Source: Saccopteryx bilineata
Taxonomy: Eukaryota > Chordata > Mammalia > Chiroptera > Emballonuridae
NCBI RefSeq assembly: GCF_036850765.1
Contig: NC_089490.1
Span: 109,189,074 to 109,253,073 of the forward strand
Length of the DNA: 64,000 nucleotides
Direction: 5' to 3'
The notes beneath the pieces are model-generated. The model ran no database searches, was not told the DNA's origin, and was given only the letters and a program-made list of their open reading frames with translations. How positions within the stretch are numbered: the stretch's first letter is position 1; each line of letters opens with the position of its first letter. The translations under genes were made by a program, and so were the position numbers. Shown here in pieces: positions 48,091-59,049 of this stretch.

Positions 48091-49173
48091 AAAGGGACTG
48101 CACAGAAAACCTCTCTCACAACCACTCACCTGGGGCTCTGGGGGATGGGGAGAGAGGAGAGGACCCAAGTAGCAGAAAGAGAGTGTAATCTAGGAGGCAC
48201 AGGGAGAAACACTTTGAGAGACAGCCACCATAACCCCTGGGACGAGTCACTCTTCAAATCTGAAGTAAATATTTCCCCTGGAAACAGCAATACCAGCAAA
48301 AGGAAGCAGGACACCAACCAAACAAGCTCTCTTGCGGTGCTTAGAGCAGAGTTGCTTAGAAGGGGGAAGCTTTCGGGACTACAGTAGTGAGTCTTAGGGT
48401 CTGAGCTGCAGCACCCCCACCCACACAGCTGAGGGCTTGCCCGAGGGCAGGCAGTGGCAGGACACAAAAGTGTGGTTCTATCAGCAAGAAAGGAAGCTGG
48501 CTGGCCACAACTGAGGCCCAGGTGTGAGCTCGGTCTTGCCCGGCTGGGGAGGAGGGGACACAAAAAAGTAGTCAAGCCCAGCTGCCAGCTGCCTGAAACA
48601 CAGGCTGTGGGGGAAGGGAAGAAGTCCCAGAAGGGGTGGAGACCCACCCTTGAGCAAGGGCGCAGGAGCACAGCCTCGCTCTGCCCACGAAATGAGGCTT
48701 GTGGCCTGATGCAGGGGTGGAGCGAAAGCCCAGAATAGGTGGGGTCCCTTGACTGAGTGAGGGCACGCAGCCCCACCAGGCCCATGGAGCCAAGGTTTGC
48801 AGCTGTCCCGTGAGTGGGCTCCTCCTGCCGGGGCAGGGCAAAAGCCCAGAATCAGGCATAGACCTGCAGCTGAGCAAAGGTGCTCACCCCTGCCCTCAAG
48901 GCCGAGCATAACCTCACCCGCGGGAGCAGGGCAAAGGCCAAGGCCACTGAGGCTTGTACACCTGAGCACGTGATCACAGCCCCTCCCATGAAGGAGAGGC
49001 AGAAACCACAGCAACAGCCCCTGTGGGCTGGCACCGGCAACGCCTATACCCAAACTCCCTAGGCGGCAGCAGCAGCAGAAGGGGTAGCGGGCCTGCAGAC
49101 AGACCATACCTAGAAAACACAGAGGCCGAACCCAGTAGACTCCAGTGGCCCAAACCTTTTTTATACAGACAAA

Positions 49174-50095
49174 ATGAGAAGGCAGAGAAATGCAACACAA
49201 ATGAATCAAGAGAAATCCCCAGAAAAGGACTTGAATGAGTCAGATATAACCAAATTACCAGATACAGAGTTTAAAATAACAATTGTTAAAATGCTCAAAG
49301 ATCTTAGAACAACAATAAATGGTCATTACAAACACCTAAATAAAGAGATAGCAAATATAAAAAAAGACATTGAGATAATAAAAAAGAATCAGTCAGAAAT
49401 AACAAATACAATATCAGAAATGAAGAACACTGTAGAAAAAATTAAAAACAGGATGGATGAAGCTGAGAATCAAATCAGTGAGTTAGAGGACTAGATAAAT
49501 GAAGGCACGAAAGCAGAGCAGAAAAAAGAAAAGAGACTCAAAAAGTCTGAGGAAACTCTAAGAGAGCTCTGTGACAACATGAAGAGAAATAATATCCGCA
49601 TCATAGGTGTTCCTGAAGAAAAAGAGAAAGAACAAGGGATAGAGACTTTGTTCAAACATATCATAGCTAAAAAATTCCCTAAATTAAGGCAGGAAAACAT
49701 ATCACAAGTTCAAGAAGCACAGAGAACTCCATTAAAGAGAAAAAAAAAAACTACACCAAAACACATCATAATTGAAATACCAAAGCTAAGTGATAAAGAA
49801 AAAATATTAAAAGCTACTAGAGCAAAAAAAGGCTATCACCTACAAAGAATCCCCCATAAAAATGACTTCTGACTTCTCAACAGAAACACTTGAGGCCAGA
49901 AGGAAATGGCAAGAAATATTCAAAGTAATGCAGAACGAGAGCCTACAACCAAGACTACTTTATCCAGCATGACTATCATTTAAAATTGAAGGAGAAATAA
50001 AAAGCTTTCCAGACCAAAAAAAAACTCAAGGAATTCACTACAACCAAACCAATGCTGCAAGGACTGCAAGGGGCTTGTTGTAAACAGATCAAAGG
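49174..50095 (+). pseudogene. LINE-1 ORF1p remnant (full-length L1-B)
   Basis: ATG 49174 opens 106 codons (RRQRNATQMNQEKSPEKD start, coiled coil with heptads) to a TAG near 49493. Reading continues in frame through the RNA-recognition domain (NNIRIIGVPEEKEKEQGI) and to 49872, followed by the C-terminal domain. It is one of the better preserved ORF1 copies of lineage B but is truncated by nonsense. The two open pieces share one frame, so a single codon change separates them. Confidence 0.88.
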
Positions 50096-52391
50096 GGAAA
50101 AAGAATATAGCAGAAAAGAAATAGAGTTTTAAAGAATAAAATGGCAATAAACAACTACATATCAATAATAACCTTAAATGTAAAAGGATTAAATGATCCG
50201 ATCAAAAGACATAGGGTGGCTGCATGGATAAGAAAAAAGGACCCATACATATGCTGTTTACAAGAAACACACCCTAAAACAAAAGATGCACATAGATTAA
50301 AAATAAAAGGATGGAAAAAAATATTTCACAAATATGGAAATGAAAAAAAAGCTGGGGTAGCAATACTTATATCAGACAAAACGGACTTTAAATCAAAGAC
50401 TATAGTAAGAGATAAAGAAGGTCACTACATAATGAAAAAGGGAGCAATCCAAAAACTATAACCATTATAAATACCTATGCACCTAATATAGGAGCACCTA
50501 AATATATGATATAAAGCAGACTTTGATGAATTTAAAGGGCGAGATCAACAGCAATACTATAATAATAGGGGATTTGAATACCCCACTAACATCACTGAAT
50601 AGATCCTCAAGAAAGAAAATTAACAAAGAAACAGCAGACTTAAAGGACACACTAGATCAACTTGATTTAATAGATATCTTCAGAACAATTCACCCTAAAG
50701 CAGCAGAATATACATTCTTTTCAAGTGCTTATGGAACATTCTCTAGGATAGACCACATGTTAGGGCACAAAAGTGGCCTCAACAAATTTAAGAAGAATGA
50801 AATCATATCGAGCACTTTCTCTGATCACAATAGCATTAAACTAGAAATAAACCATAACAGAAAACCTGAAAAATACTCAAACACTTGGAAACTAAATAGC
50901 ATGTTATTAAATAATGAATGGGTTAACAATGAGATCAAAAAAGAAATAAAAAAAAATTCTAGAAATGAATGATAATGAGCATACATCAACTCAAAATTTA
51001 TGGGACATAGCAAAAGCAGTCCTGAGAGAAAAGTTCATAGCACTACAGGCATACCTTAAAAAGCTAGAAATAGCCCAAATAAACAACTTGACCCTGCATC
51101 TTAAAGAACTAAAAAAAGAACAGCAAGTAAAGCCCAGAGGTAGTAGAAGGAAGGAAATAATAAAGATCAGAGCAAAAATAAATGACATACAGGTTAAAGA
51201 AACAATACAGAGGATCAATGAAACCAGGAGCTGGTTCTTTGAAAAGGTAAACAAGATTGATGAACCTTTAACCAGGCTCACCAAAAAAAAAAGAGAGAGG
51301 ACTCAAATAAATAAAATTAGAAATGAGAGTGGAGAAATAACAACTGACACAACAGAAATACAAAATATTGTAAGAAAATACTATGAAGAACTGTATGCCA
51401 AAAAACTAGACAACCTAGATGAAATGCACAAATTCCTTGAAACATATAATCTTTCAAAAATTAATCTGGAAGAATCAGAAAACCTAAACAGACTGATTAC
51501 AACAAATGAGATCAAAGCAGTTATCAAAAACTCCCAAAAAAGAAAAGTCCTGGGCCTGATGGTTTCACAAGTGAATTCTACCAAATATTCAAAGAAGAAC
51601 TAACTCCTATCCATCTCAAGCTATTTCAAAAAATTCAAGAAGAAGAAAGACTTCCAAGCTCCTTTTATGAGGCAAGTATAATTCTGATTCCAAAACCAGG
51701 CACAGACAACACAAAGAATGAAAATTATAGGCCAATATCCCTTATGAATCCAGATGCTAAAATCCTCAACAAAATATTAGCAAACTGGATCCAACAATAT
51801 ATGAAAAAAATCACACACCATGATCAACTGGGATTTATTCTTGGGAGGCAAGGCTGGTACAATATTTGCAAATCAATCAATGTGATTCATTACATAAACA
51901 AAAGGAAGGAGAAAAACCACATGATAATTTCAATAGATGCAGAAAAAGTATTTGATGAAATATAGCACCCCTTCATGATCAAAACTCTCAGCAATGTGGG
52001 AATACAGGAAAATTACCTTAACATGATAAAGGCCATCTATGACAAACCCACAGCCAACATCATACTCAATGGGCAAAAATTAAAAGCAATCTCCTTAAGC
52101 TCAGGAAAAAGGAAAGGTGTCTCCATTCACCACTCTTATTCAACATAGTTCTGGAAGTCCTAGCCACAGCAATCAGACAAAATAAATAAATAAAAGTTAT
52201 CCAAATTAGAAAAGAAGAAGTAAAAATATCATTATTTGTAGATGATATGATAATGTATATAGAAACCCTAAAATCTCAGTCAAAAAACTAGTGAACCTGA
52301 TAAATGAATTTATCAAGGTGGCAAGATATAAAATTAATACTCAGAAATCAGAGGCATTATTTTACACTAACAATGAACATTCAGAAAGAGA

Positions 52392-52458
52392 AATTTTTTT
52401 AAAAAAAAAGAAGAATATATTTCTTTTTTTTAATTTTTATTTATTCATTTTTAGAGAT

Positions 52459-52504
<46 letters not shown>

Positions 52505-52634
52505 AGAAGGGGGGAGGAGCTGGAAGCATCAACTCCCATATGTGCCTTAACCAGGGAAGCCCAGGGTTTCAAACAGGCAACCTCAGCATTTCCAGGTCGA
52601 CGCTTTATCCACTGCGCCACCACAGGTCAGGCCC
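52392..52634 (-). mobile_element. tRNA-derived SINE, family II, in ORF2
   Basis: The reversed head ends at 52634 (tgcgccaccacaggtcagg), the reversed tail is the T/A-rich stretch at the left, and a (GA)n tract lies in between. The ORF2 text cagaaagagaaatt is repeated on both sides (near 52381-52394 and 52635-52648) as the target duplication. Confidence 0.93.
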
Positions 52635-53336
52635 AGAAAGAGAAATTAAGGAAGCAATCCCCTTCACCATTGCAACTAAAAAAATAAAGTACCTAGGAAT
52701 AAATTTAACCCAGGACATTAAAGACTTGTACTCAGAAAATTATAAAACATTGATAAAAGAAATGAGAGAAAATACAAATAAGTAGAAGCATATACCATGC
52801 TCATGGTTAGGAAAAATAAACATCATTAAAATGTCTGCATTACCCAAAGCAATTCATAAATTCAATGCAATACCGATTAAAATACCAATGACTTACTTCA
52901 AAGATATAAAACACATATTCCAAAAATTTATATGGAACCAAAAGAGGACACGAATAGCCAAAGCAATCTTGAAAAGGAAGAATAAAGTGGGAGGTATCAC
53001 AATTCCAGATATCAAATTATACTACAAGGCCATTGTACACAAAACAGCCTGGTACTGGCATAAGAACAGGCATATAGATCAATGAAACAGAACTGTGAAC
53101 CCAGAAATAAACCCACACTTTTATGGACAACTGATATTTGACAAAGTAGGTAAGAGCATACAATGGAGTAAAGACAGCCTCTTCAACAAACGGTGTTGGG
53201 AAAATTGGACAGCTACCTGCAAGAAGATGAAACTAGACCACCAACTTACACCATTCACAAAAATAAACTCAAAAATGGGATAAAAGACATAAATGTAAGC
53301 CATAAAATCATAAGCATCTTAGAAAAAAACATAGGC

Positions 53337-53695
53337 TAGGGTTCCCCAAACTTTTCACACAGGGGGCCAGTTCACTGTCCCTCAGACCATTGGAGAGCTG
53401 GACTATAAAAAAAACTATGAACAAATCCCTAAGCACACTGCACATATCTTATTTTAAAGTAAAAAAACGGGAACAAATACAATATTTAAAATAAAGAACA
53501 GGTAAATTTAAATCAACAAACTGACCAGTATTTCAATGGGACCTATGGGCCTGCTTTTGGCTAATGAGATGGTCAATGTGCTCCTCTCACTGACCACCAA
53601 TGAAAGAAGTGCCCCTTCAGGAAGTGCAGCAGGGGCCGGATAAATAGCCTCAGGGGGGCTCATGAGGCCCATGGGCCATAGTTTGTGGACCCCTG
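53337..53695. mobile_element. hAT MITE, internally deleted variant, 359 bases, in ORF2
   Basis: Same family as 3842-4368 over both outer parts. It lacks the central block corresponding to about 4091-4252. The ends are tagggttccccaaac and gtttgtggacccctg. The flanks acataggc (53329-53336) and aaatagac (53696-53703) agree at 6 of 8 and together restore the L1 sequence. Confidence 0.88.
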
Positions 53696-54889
53696 AAATA
53701 GACAATAAGCTCTCTGACATCTCTCGCAGCAATATATTTGCTGATTTATCTCCAAAAGCAAGTGAAATAAAAGACAAGATAAACAAATGGGACTATATCA
53801 AGCCAAAAAGCTTTTGCACAGCTAAAGACAATAAGAACAGAATAAAAAGACAAACTACACAATGGATGAACATATTTGACAATACATCTGATAAGGGGTT
53901 AATAACCAAAATTTATAAAGAACTTATAAAACTCAATACCAGGAACACAAACAATCCAATCAAAAATGGGTGAAAGAAATGAATAGACACTTCTCCAAAG
54001 AGGACATACAGATGGCCAATAGGCATATGAAAAAACGTTCAACATCACTAACCTTTAGAAAAATGAAAATTAAAACCACAATGAGATTCACTTCACACCA
54101 GTCAGAATGGTGCTCATTAACAAAACAACACAGAATAAGTGCTGGTGAGGATGTGGAGAAAAGGAAACCCTCCTGCACTGCTGGTGGGAATGCAGACTGG
54201 TGCAGCCACTGTGGAAAACAGTATGGAGATTCCTCAAAAAATTAAAAATGGAACTGCCTTTTGACCCAGCCATCCCACTTTTAGGAACATATCCCAAGAA
54301 CACCACATCACTGATTCAAAAGAAGAAATGCACCCCCATGTTTATGGCAGCATTGTTCACAATAGCCAAGATGTGGAGACAGCCTGTATCCATCAGTGGA
54401 CAGGTGGATTAAAAAGCAGTGGTACATATACACAATGGAATACTATGGGGCCATGGAAAAGAAGGAAATATTACCTTTTGCAACAACATAGGTGGACCTG
54501 GAAACTATTATGTTAAGTGAATTAAGCCAGGCAAAGAATGAAAAATGTCATATGACTTCACTCTTTTGAGAAATCCAATAAACAATATGAATTGAGGAAT
54601 GGAATAGAGACAGAGGTGAGATCTAAGAGATCAGAAGAAAAGGGGACAGAGGGAAAGGGGATGATAGGATGGTATCAGAGAAGGGAAAGAGATTGGTGAA
54701 ATATATACACATAACACAACATTATAGAGAGCAGAAAAACAAATCCTGGAGTGAAGGGGGGAGGGCGTTGTAGAAAGGGGGGAAAGGGAAGGTTGAGGGG
54801 AACACGGGGAGAAGAAATGCATTTTGGAGGACACTAGAATCTATGTAAACACAATAAGTTAAAATAAAAATTAAAAAAAAAAAGATATA

Positions 54890-57285
54890 ACCAAGGTCCA
54901 CGAGTTTAGTACCTACGTCTTCTTCTATGTAATTTATTGTTTCAGGTCTTATGTTTAGGTCTTTGATCCATTTTGAATTAATTTTAGTACAAGGGGACAA
55001 GCTGTAGTTGAGTTTCATTCTTCTGCATGTGGCTTTCCAGTTTTCCCAGCACCATTTGTTGAAGAGGCTTTCTTTTCTCCATTGTGTGTTGTTGGTCCCT
55101 TTATCAAAAATTATTTGACCATATATGTGGTTTTATTTCTGGGCTTTCTATTCTGTTCCGTTGGTCCGAGTGTCTATTTTTCTGCCAATACCCTGCTGGG
55201 GTTTTTTTGTTGTTGTTTTGTGGGGTTTTTTAATTATTTATTTATTTTTACAGGGACAGAGAAAGAGTCAGAGAGAGGGATAGATAGGGACAGACAGGAA
55301 TGGAGACAGATGAGAAGCATCAATCATCAGTTTTTCGTTGTGACACCTTAGTTATTCATTGATTGCTTTCTCATATGTGCCTTGGCCATAGGCCTTCAGC
55401 AGACCGAGTAACCCCTTGCTCAAGCCAGCGACCTTGGGTCCAAGCTGCTGAGCTTTTTGCTCAAGCAAGATGAGCTCGCGCTCAAGCTGGCAACCTCGGG
55501 GTCTCAAACCTAAGTCCTTCTGCATCCCGGTCTGACACTCTATCCACTGCACCACCACCTGGTCAGGCACCATGCTGTTTTGATTATCGAGGCTCTATAA
55601 TATAATTTGAAGTCAGGTATTGTAATGCCCCCACTTCATTTTTTTTCCTTATGATTGCTTTAGCTATTTGGGATTTTTTATAGTTCCATATAAATTTGAT
55701 GATTTTTTGTTCCATTTCTTTAATAAATGACATTGAAATTTTGATGGGATTGCATTAAATTTGTATCTCACTTTTGGTAATATAGTCATTTTTGACTCTA
55801 TTTATTCTTCCTATCCAAACAAGAAATATTTTTCCAGTTCATTGTATCTTTTTTGATTTCCCTTAACAATGCTTGGTAGTTTTTATTATATAGGTCCTTT
55901 ACATTCTTTGTTATGTTTATTCCTAGGTGTTTTCTTTGTTGTTGTTGCAACCATGAAGGGTATTATTTTTTTTAGTTTATTTTCTGATGTTTCATTGTTG
56001 GCATATAGGAAGGCAATGGACGTTTGTATATTAATTTTGTATCCTGTGACCTTACTATATTGGTTTATTGTCTCTAGTAGTCTTTTTGTGAAGTCTTGGG
56101 GTTTTCAATGTATAGGATCATATCATCTGCAAAAAATGAAACTTTTACTTCTTCTTTTCCAATATGAATGCCTTTTGTTTAAAGAGCACTTTATAAAAGT
56201 TATAAAGAGCACTTTATAAATTTGACTCCAAAGGCAAGGGAAGTGAATTCAAAGATAAATGAATGGGACCACATCAGACTAAGAAGCTTTTGCACAGCAA
56301 GAGAAACTGACAACAAAACAAACAGAGAGCCAACTAAATGGGAGATGGTATTTTGAAACAACAGCTCAAATAAGGGCCTAATATCCAAAATATACAAAGA
56401 ACTCATAAAACTCAACAACAAACAAACAAACAATCCAATAAAAAATGGAAAGAGGACATGAACAGACACTTCTATCAAGAAGAAATACAAATGGCCAACA
56501 GATATATGAAAAGATGCTCATCTTCATTAGCTATTAGAGAAATGCAAATCAAAACTACAATGAGATACCACCTCACACCTGTTAGATTGGCTACTATCAA
56601 CAAGACAGGTAATAACAAATGTTGGAGAGGCTGTGGAGAAAAAGGAACCCCCATCCACTGTTGGTGGGAATGTAAAGTAGTACAACCATTATGGAAGAAA
56701 GTATGGTGGTTCCTCAAAAAATTAAAAATAGAGCTACCATATGACCCAGCAATCCCTCTACTGGGTATATACCCCCAAAACTCAAAAACGTTGGTATGTA
56801 AAGACACATGCAGCCCCATTTCATTGCAGCATTGTTTACAGTGGCCAAGACATGGAAACAACCCAAAAGCCCTTCAATAGATGACTAGATAAAGAAGATG
56901 TGGTATATACATACTATGGAATACTACTCAGCCATAAGAAATGATGACATCAAATCATTTACAACATGGGTATATACCCCCATGGATGGACCTTGATAAC
57001 ATTATACTGCGTGAAATAAGTAAATCAGAAAAAACTAAGATTTATATGATTCTATACATAGGTGGGATATAAAAAAGACAGACAAGAGTGTGGTGGTTAC
57101 CAGGGGTGGGGGAAGAGGGAGGAGAGGGAAAGAATGGGGGAGGTGACAGGGACAATTTGACTTTGGGTGAGGGGTATGCAACATAATCAAATGTCAAAAT
57201 AACCTGGAGATGTTTTCTCTGAACATATGTACCCTGATTTATCAATCTCACACCATTAAAATTAATAAAAAATAAAAAAGAAATA
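54890..57285 (+). mobile_element. LINE-1 lineage A with 5' inversion
   Basis: 54890-56179 is ORF2 on the minus strand, from the FADD polymerase box to a point in the C-terminal third. 56180-57285 is the directly following part on the plus strand, through the cysteine knuckle (56458-56880 frame), 3' UTR and A-rich end. The parent breakpoints meet exactly (gttatatc and aaagagcac). A twin-priming product. It landed in the A tail of the preceding L1-B, so its target duplication cannot be read. Confidence 0.87.
55208..55567 (-). mobile_element. tRNA-derived SINE, family II long variant, in L1-A
   Basis: The reversed head is ctgcaccaccacctggtcagg (55547-55567), with degenerate gctcaagc repeats in the middle as in 7570-7955. 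Flanks taccctgctg and caccatgctg indicate a short worn target duplication of ORF2. Confidence 0.88.
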
Positions 57286-57398
57286 GATAAATTTTGCATG
57301 ATGATACATTTATAACATTTACTACTATTTTTTTCTTTTTTTTTTAATCAATGTTATATTTCCATTCGGAAATATGTATCTATTCTTCATAGTGTTTT
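57286..57398. other. Short unclassified spacer
   Basis: No feature was recognised. Confidence 0.4.
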
Positions 57399-57758
57399 GT
57401 GAGGTTTTTATTATTTTTTTTAAGGGTGAAGCAGGGAGGCAGAGAGACAGACTCTCCCATGTGCCAGACCGGGATCCACCCAAAGGGCGATGCTCTGCCC
57501 ATCTGGGGCATTGCTCTGTTTCAACCAGAGCTATTCCAGCACCTGAGGTTGAGGCCATGGAGCCATCCTCAGCGCCCAGGCCAACTTTGCTCCTGACGCT
57601 TGGCTGCAGGAGGGAAAGAGAGAGATAGAGAGAAAGGAGAGGGGGGAGGAGAGAGAAGCAGATGAGTGCTTCTCTTGTGTGCCCTGCCGGGGAATCAAAC
57701 CCAGGATTTCCACATACCTGGCCGACATTCTACCAGTGAGCCAACAGGCCAGGGACCT
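57399..57758 (-). mobile_element. tRNA-derived SINE, family I
   Basis: The reversed head ccaacaggccaggg ends at 57754, with the GC-rich body in the middle and the reversed tail at the left. Flanks cttcatagtgtttt (57385-57398) and cttcacagtgtttt (57759-57772) match at 13 of 14. Confidence 0.93.
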
Positions 57759-57904
57759 CTTCACAGTGTTTTTAAAAACACTAAAGTAATATGCAAAAGA
57801 GGTGCATTAAAAAACACTAGAGTTTAAATGGAGTTGCAAAAAATGTTTAAGTGACCGACAGGAAGGTAGAAAAAGAAAATAATATTTTTCAAGTATTGAA
57901 ACAA

Positions 57905-58025
57905 AAAAATGTCCATCAATAGGTGAATAGCTAAACTAACTGTGGTACAGTCATACCATAAAATAATGCACAGCAATAAAATAAATTAAACTGTTGACAT
58001 AAACAACTTGGGTGGATCTCAGAAA
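57905..58025 (+). mobile_element. Old LINE-1 ORF2 terminal fragment
   Basis: The text tgtccatcaataggtgaata through acttgggtggatctcagaaa is diverged ORF2 C-terminal sequence of an older L1. Confidence 0.7.
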
Positions 58026-58027
58026 TA

Positions 58028-58607
58028 CAGTGTGTCCATAAAGTCATGGTGCACTTTTGACCGGTCACAGGAAAGCAACAAAAGATGATAGAAATGTGAA
58101 ATCTGCACCAAATAAAAGGAAAACTCTCCTAGTTTCATACCTATTCAGTGCAGTTCGATGTGGGCTCACACACAAATTTTTTAGGGCTCCTTAGGTAGCT
58201 ATCCTGTATAGCCTCTACAGACTCGTCACTGACTGATGGCCTACCAGAACGGGGTTTCTCCACCAAACTGCCAGTTTCCTTCAACTGCTTATATCACCGA
58301 GTAATGTTATTCTTATGTGGTGGCGCTTCATTATAAACACACTGATATTCACGTTGCACTTTGGTCATGGATTCGAATTTAGTGAGCCACAGAACACACT
58401 GAACTTTCCTCTGTACCGTCCACACCTCAACTGGCATGTCCGTGGGCTGCTCCACTGTATAAATAGTGTTACGTCATCATCTGCGCATGTGCACATGCTG
58501 CCACATCATCCTACAGAAACTGGGAGGGTTTTCCTTTTATTTGGTGCAGATTTCACATTTCTATCATCTTTTGTTGCTTTCCCATGACCGGTCAAAAGTG
58601 CACCATG
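58028..58607 (-). mobile_element. Tc1/mariner-like transposon, 3' end cut by an L1
   Basis: The left terminal repeat (58028-58137, starting cagtgtgtccataaagtc next to TA) is matched by an inverted copy at 58516-58607, about 88 of 92 positions equal. The outermost 17 bases of the right repeat are missing because the L1-A begins there. Long, nearly identical terminal repeats suggest recent activity. The minus strand carries a decayed transposase fragment. Confidence 0.85.
58145..58440 (-). pseudogene. Transposase N-terminal HTH fragment (Tc1/mariner type)
   Basis: Read on the minus strand, this gives TVQRKVQCVLWLTKF, then TKVQREYQCVYNEAPPHKNNITR, a TGA in place of the usual tryptophan, and YKQLKETGSLVEKPRSGRPS, followed by VSDESVEAIQDSYLRSPKK. 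This order (QR-x-F/Y, PPHxNxIxRW, FKETGSL, SGRPxVS, RSPKKS) is the helix-turn-helix DNA-binding region seen in transposases of this group. The catalytic domain is absent, so the element is non-autonomous. It cannot give an active protein. The upstream start is not defined. Confidence 0.75.
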
Positions 58608-58612
58608 GAGGA

Positions 58613-58620
58613 TGACGTCA
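58613..58620. promoter_or_regulatory. Palindromic CRE-like box TGACGTCA at the L1-A 5' tip
   Basis: An exact TGACGTCA lies about six bases into the L1, followed by ATGGCGG at 58625-58631. Such sites bind CREB/ATF factors. The copy near 28378 has TGACATCA, and the copy near 2310 lacks it. Function is inferred, not shown. Confidence 0.6.
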
Positions 58621-59049
58621 TAGTAATGGCGGGGTAGGAAGCGATACCGATAAATCTCCCCCAAAACTCAACAAGATCTTCAACCAGAAACAGAAAAACC
58701 TATACTTGGAGCTTCCAGATGCTTCACAATACACCCAAAGGTATGATTGAGTGAAAAATTGGCTAAATATATAACCAAACCCTGAAGGAAATAGGGAGTA
58801 AGAAATGCTCCTCCTTCCTCACTAACCTAAACAGGGCGGCTTTCTCTGGTAACTGTGAATATAGAAACTGAGGCGGGCAAAGGGGGTGAATAGATCCAGG
58901 CCGCCACGGCACAAACGGCCGAACCAGGCTGTGGCACAGAGATCCAAGCCGAGGAAAATCTGATCCTGTGGCAACCCAGGCAATACAAGCTAACACTTGC
59001 GCCAAACCCAAACAAAGAAAGAAAAGCAGAGCGGCCATTTTACCCGGTC

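Larger units (their letters stand above)
50141..54555 (+). pseudogene. LINE-1 ORF2p remnant (full-length L1-B)
   Basis: ATG 50141 (AINNYISIITLNVKGLNDP) starts the endonuclease, with CCLQETH, GDLNTP and SRIDHMLG motifs visible in pieces 50141-50461 and 50523-50972. The linker is 50965-51603. The polymerase shows an FVDD box near 52230. SINE and hAT insertions break it at 52392 and 53337. The C-terminal knuckle region lies around 54140-54195. Frameshifts occur throughout, so it makes no functional protein. The family's normal length is about 1,270 codons. Confidence 0.9.
47526..54885 (+). mobile_element. LINE-1 lineage B, full-length with a SINE and a hAT element inside
   Basis: 5' UTR 47526-49173, ORF1 from 49174, ORF2 from 50141, 3' UTR and A tail to 54885. 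SINE insertions at 47864-48090 and 52392-52634 and the hAT MITE at 53337-53695 postdate it. The 5' tip gaggatgacaagatggcg carries the AAGATGGCG sequence that resembles the YY1 site of other mammalian L1 promoters. Confidence 0.92.

Noticed and set aside
48126..49209. Long minus-strand open frames (219 and 242 codons)
   Set aside because: They overlap each other in different frames within the GC-rich L1-B 5' UTR, have no recognisable domain, and are not conserved as frames in the other L1-B 5' UTR copies. They are composition artefacts.
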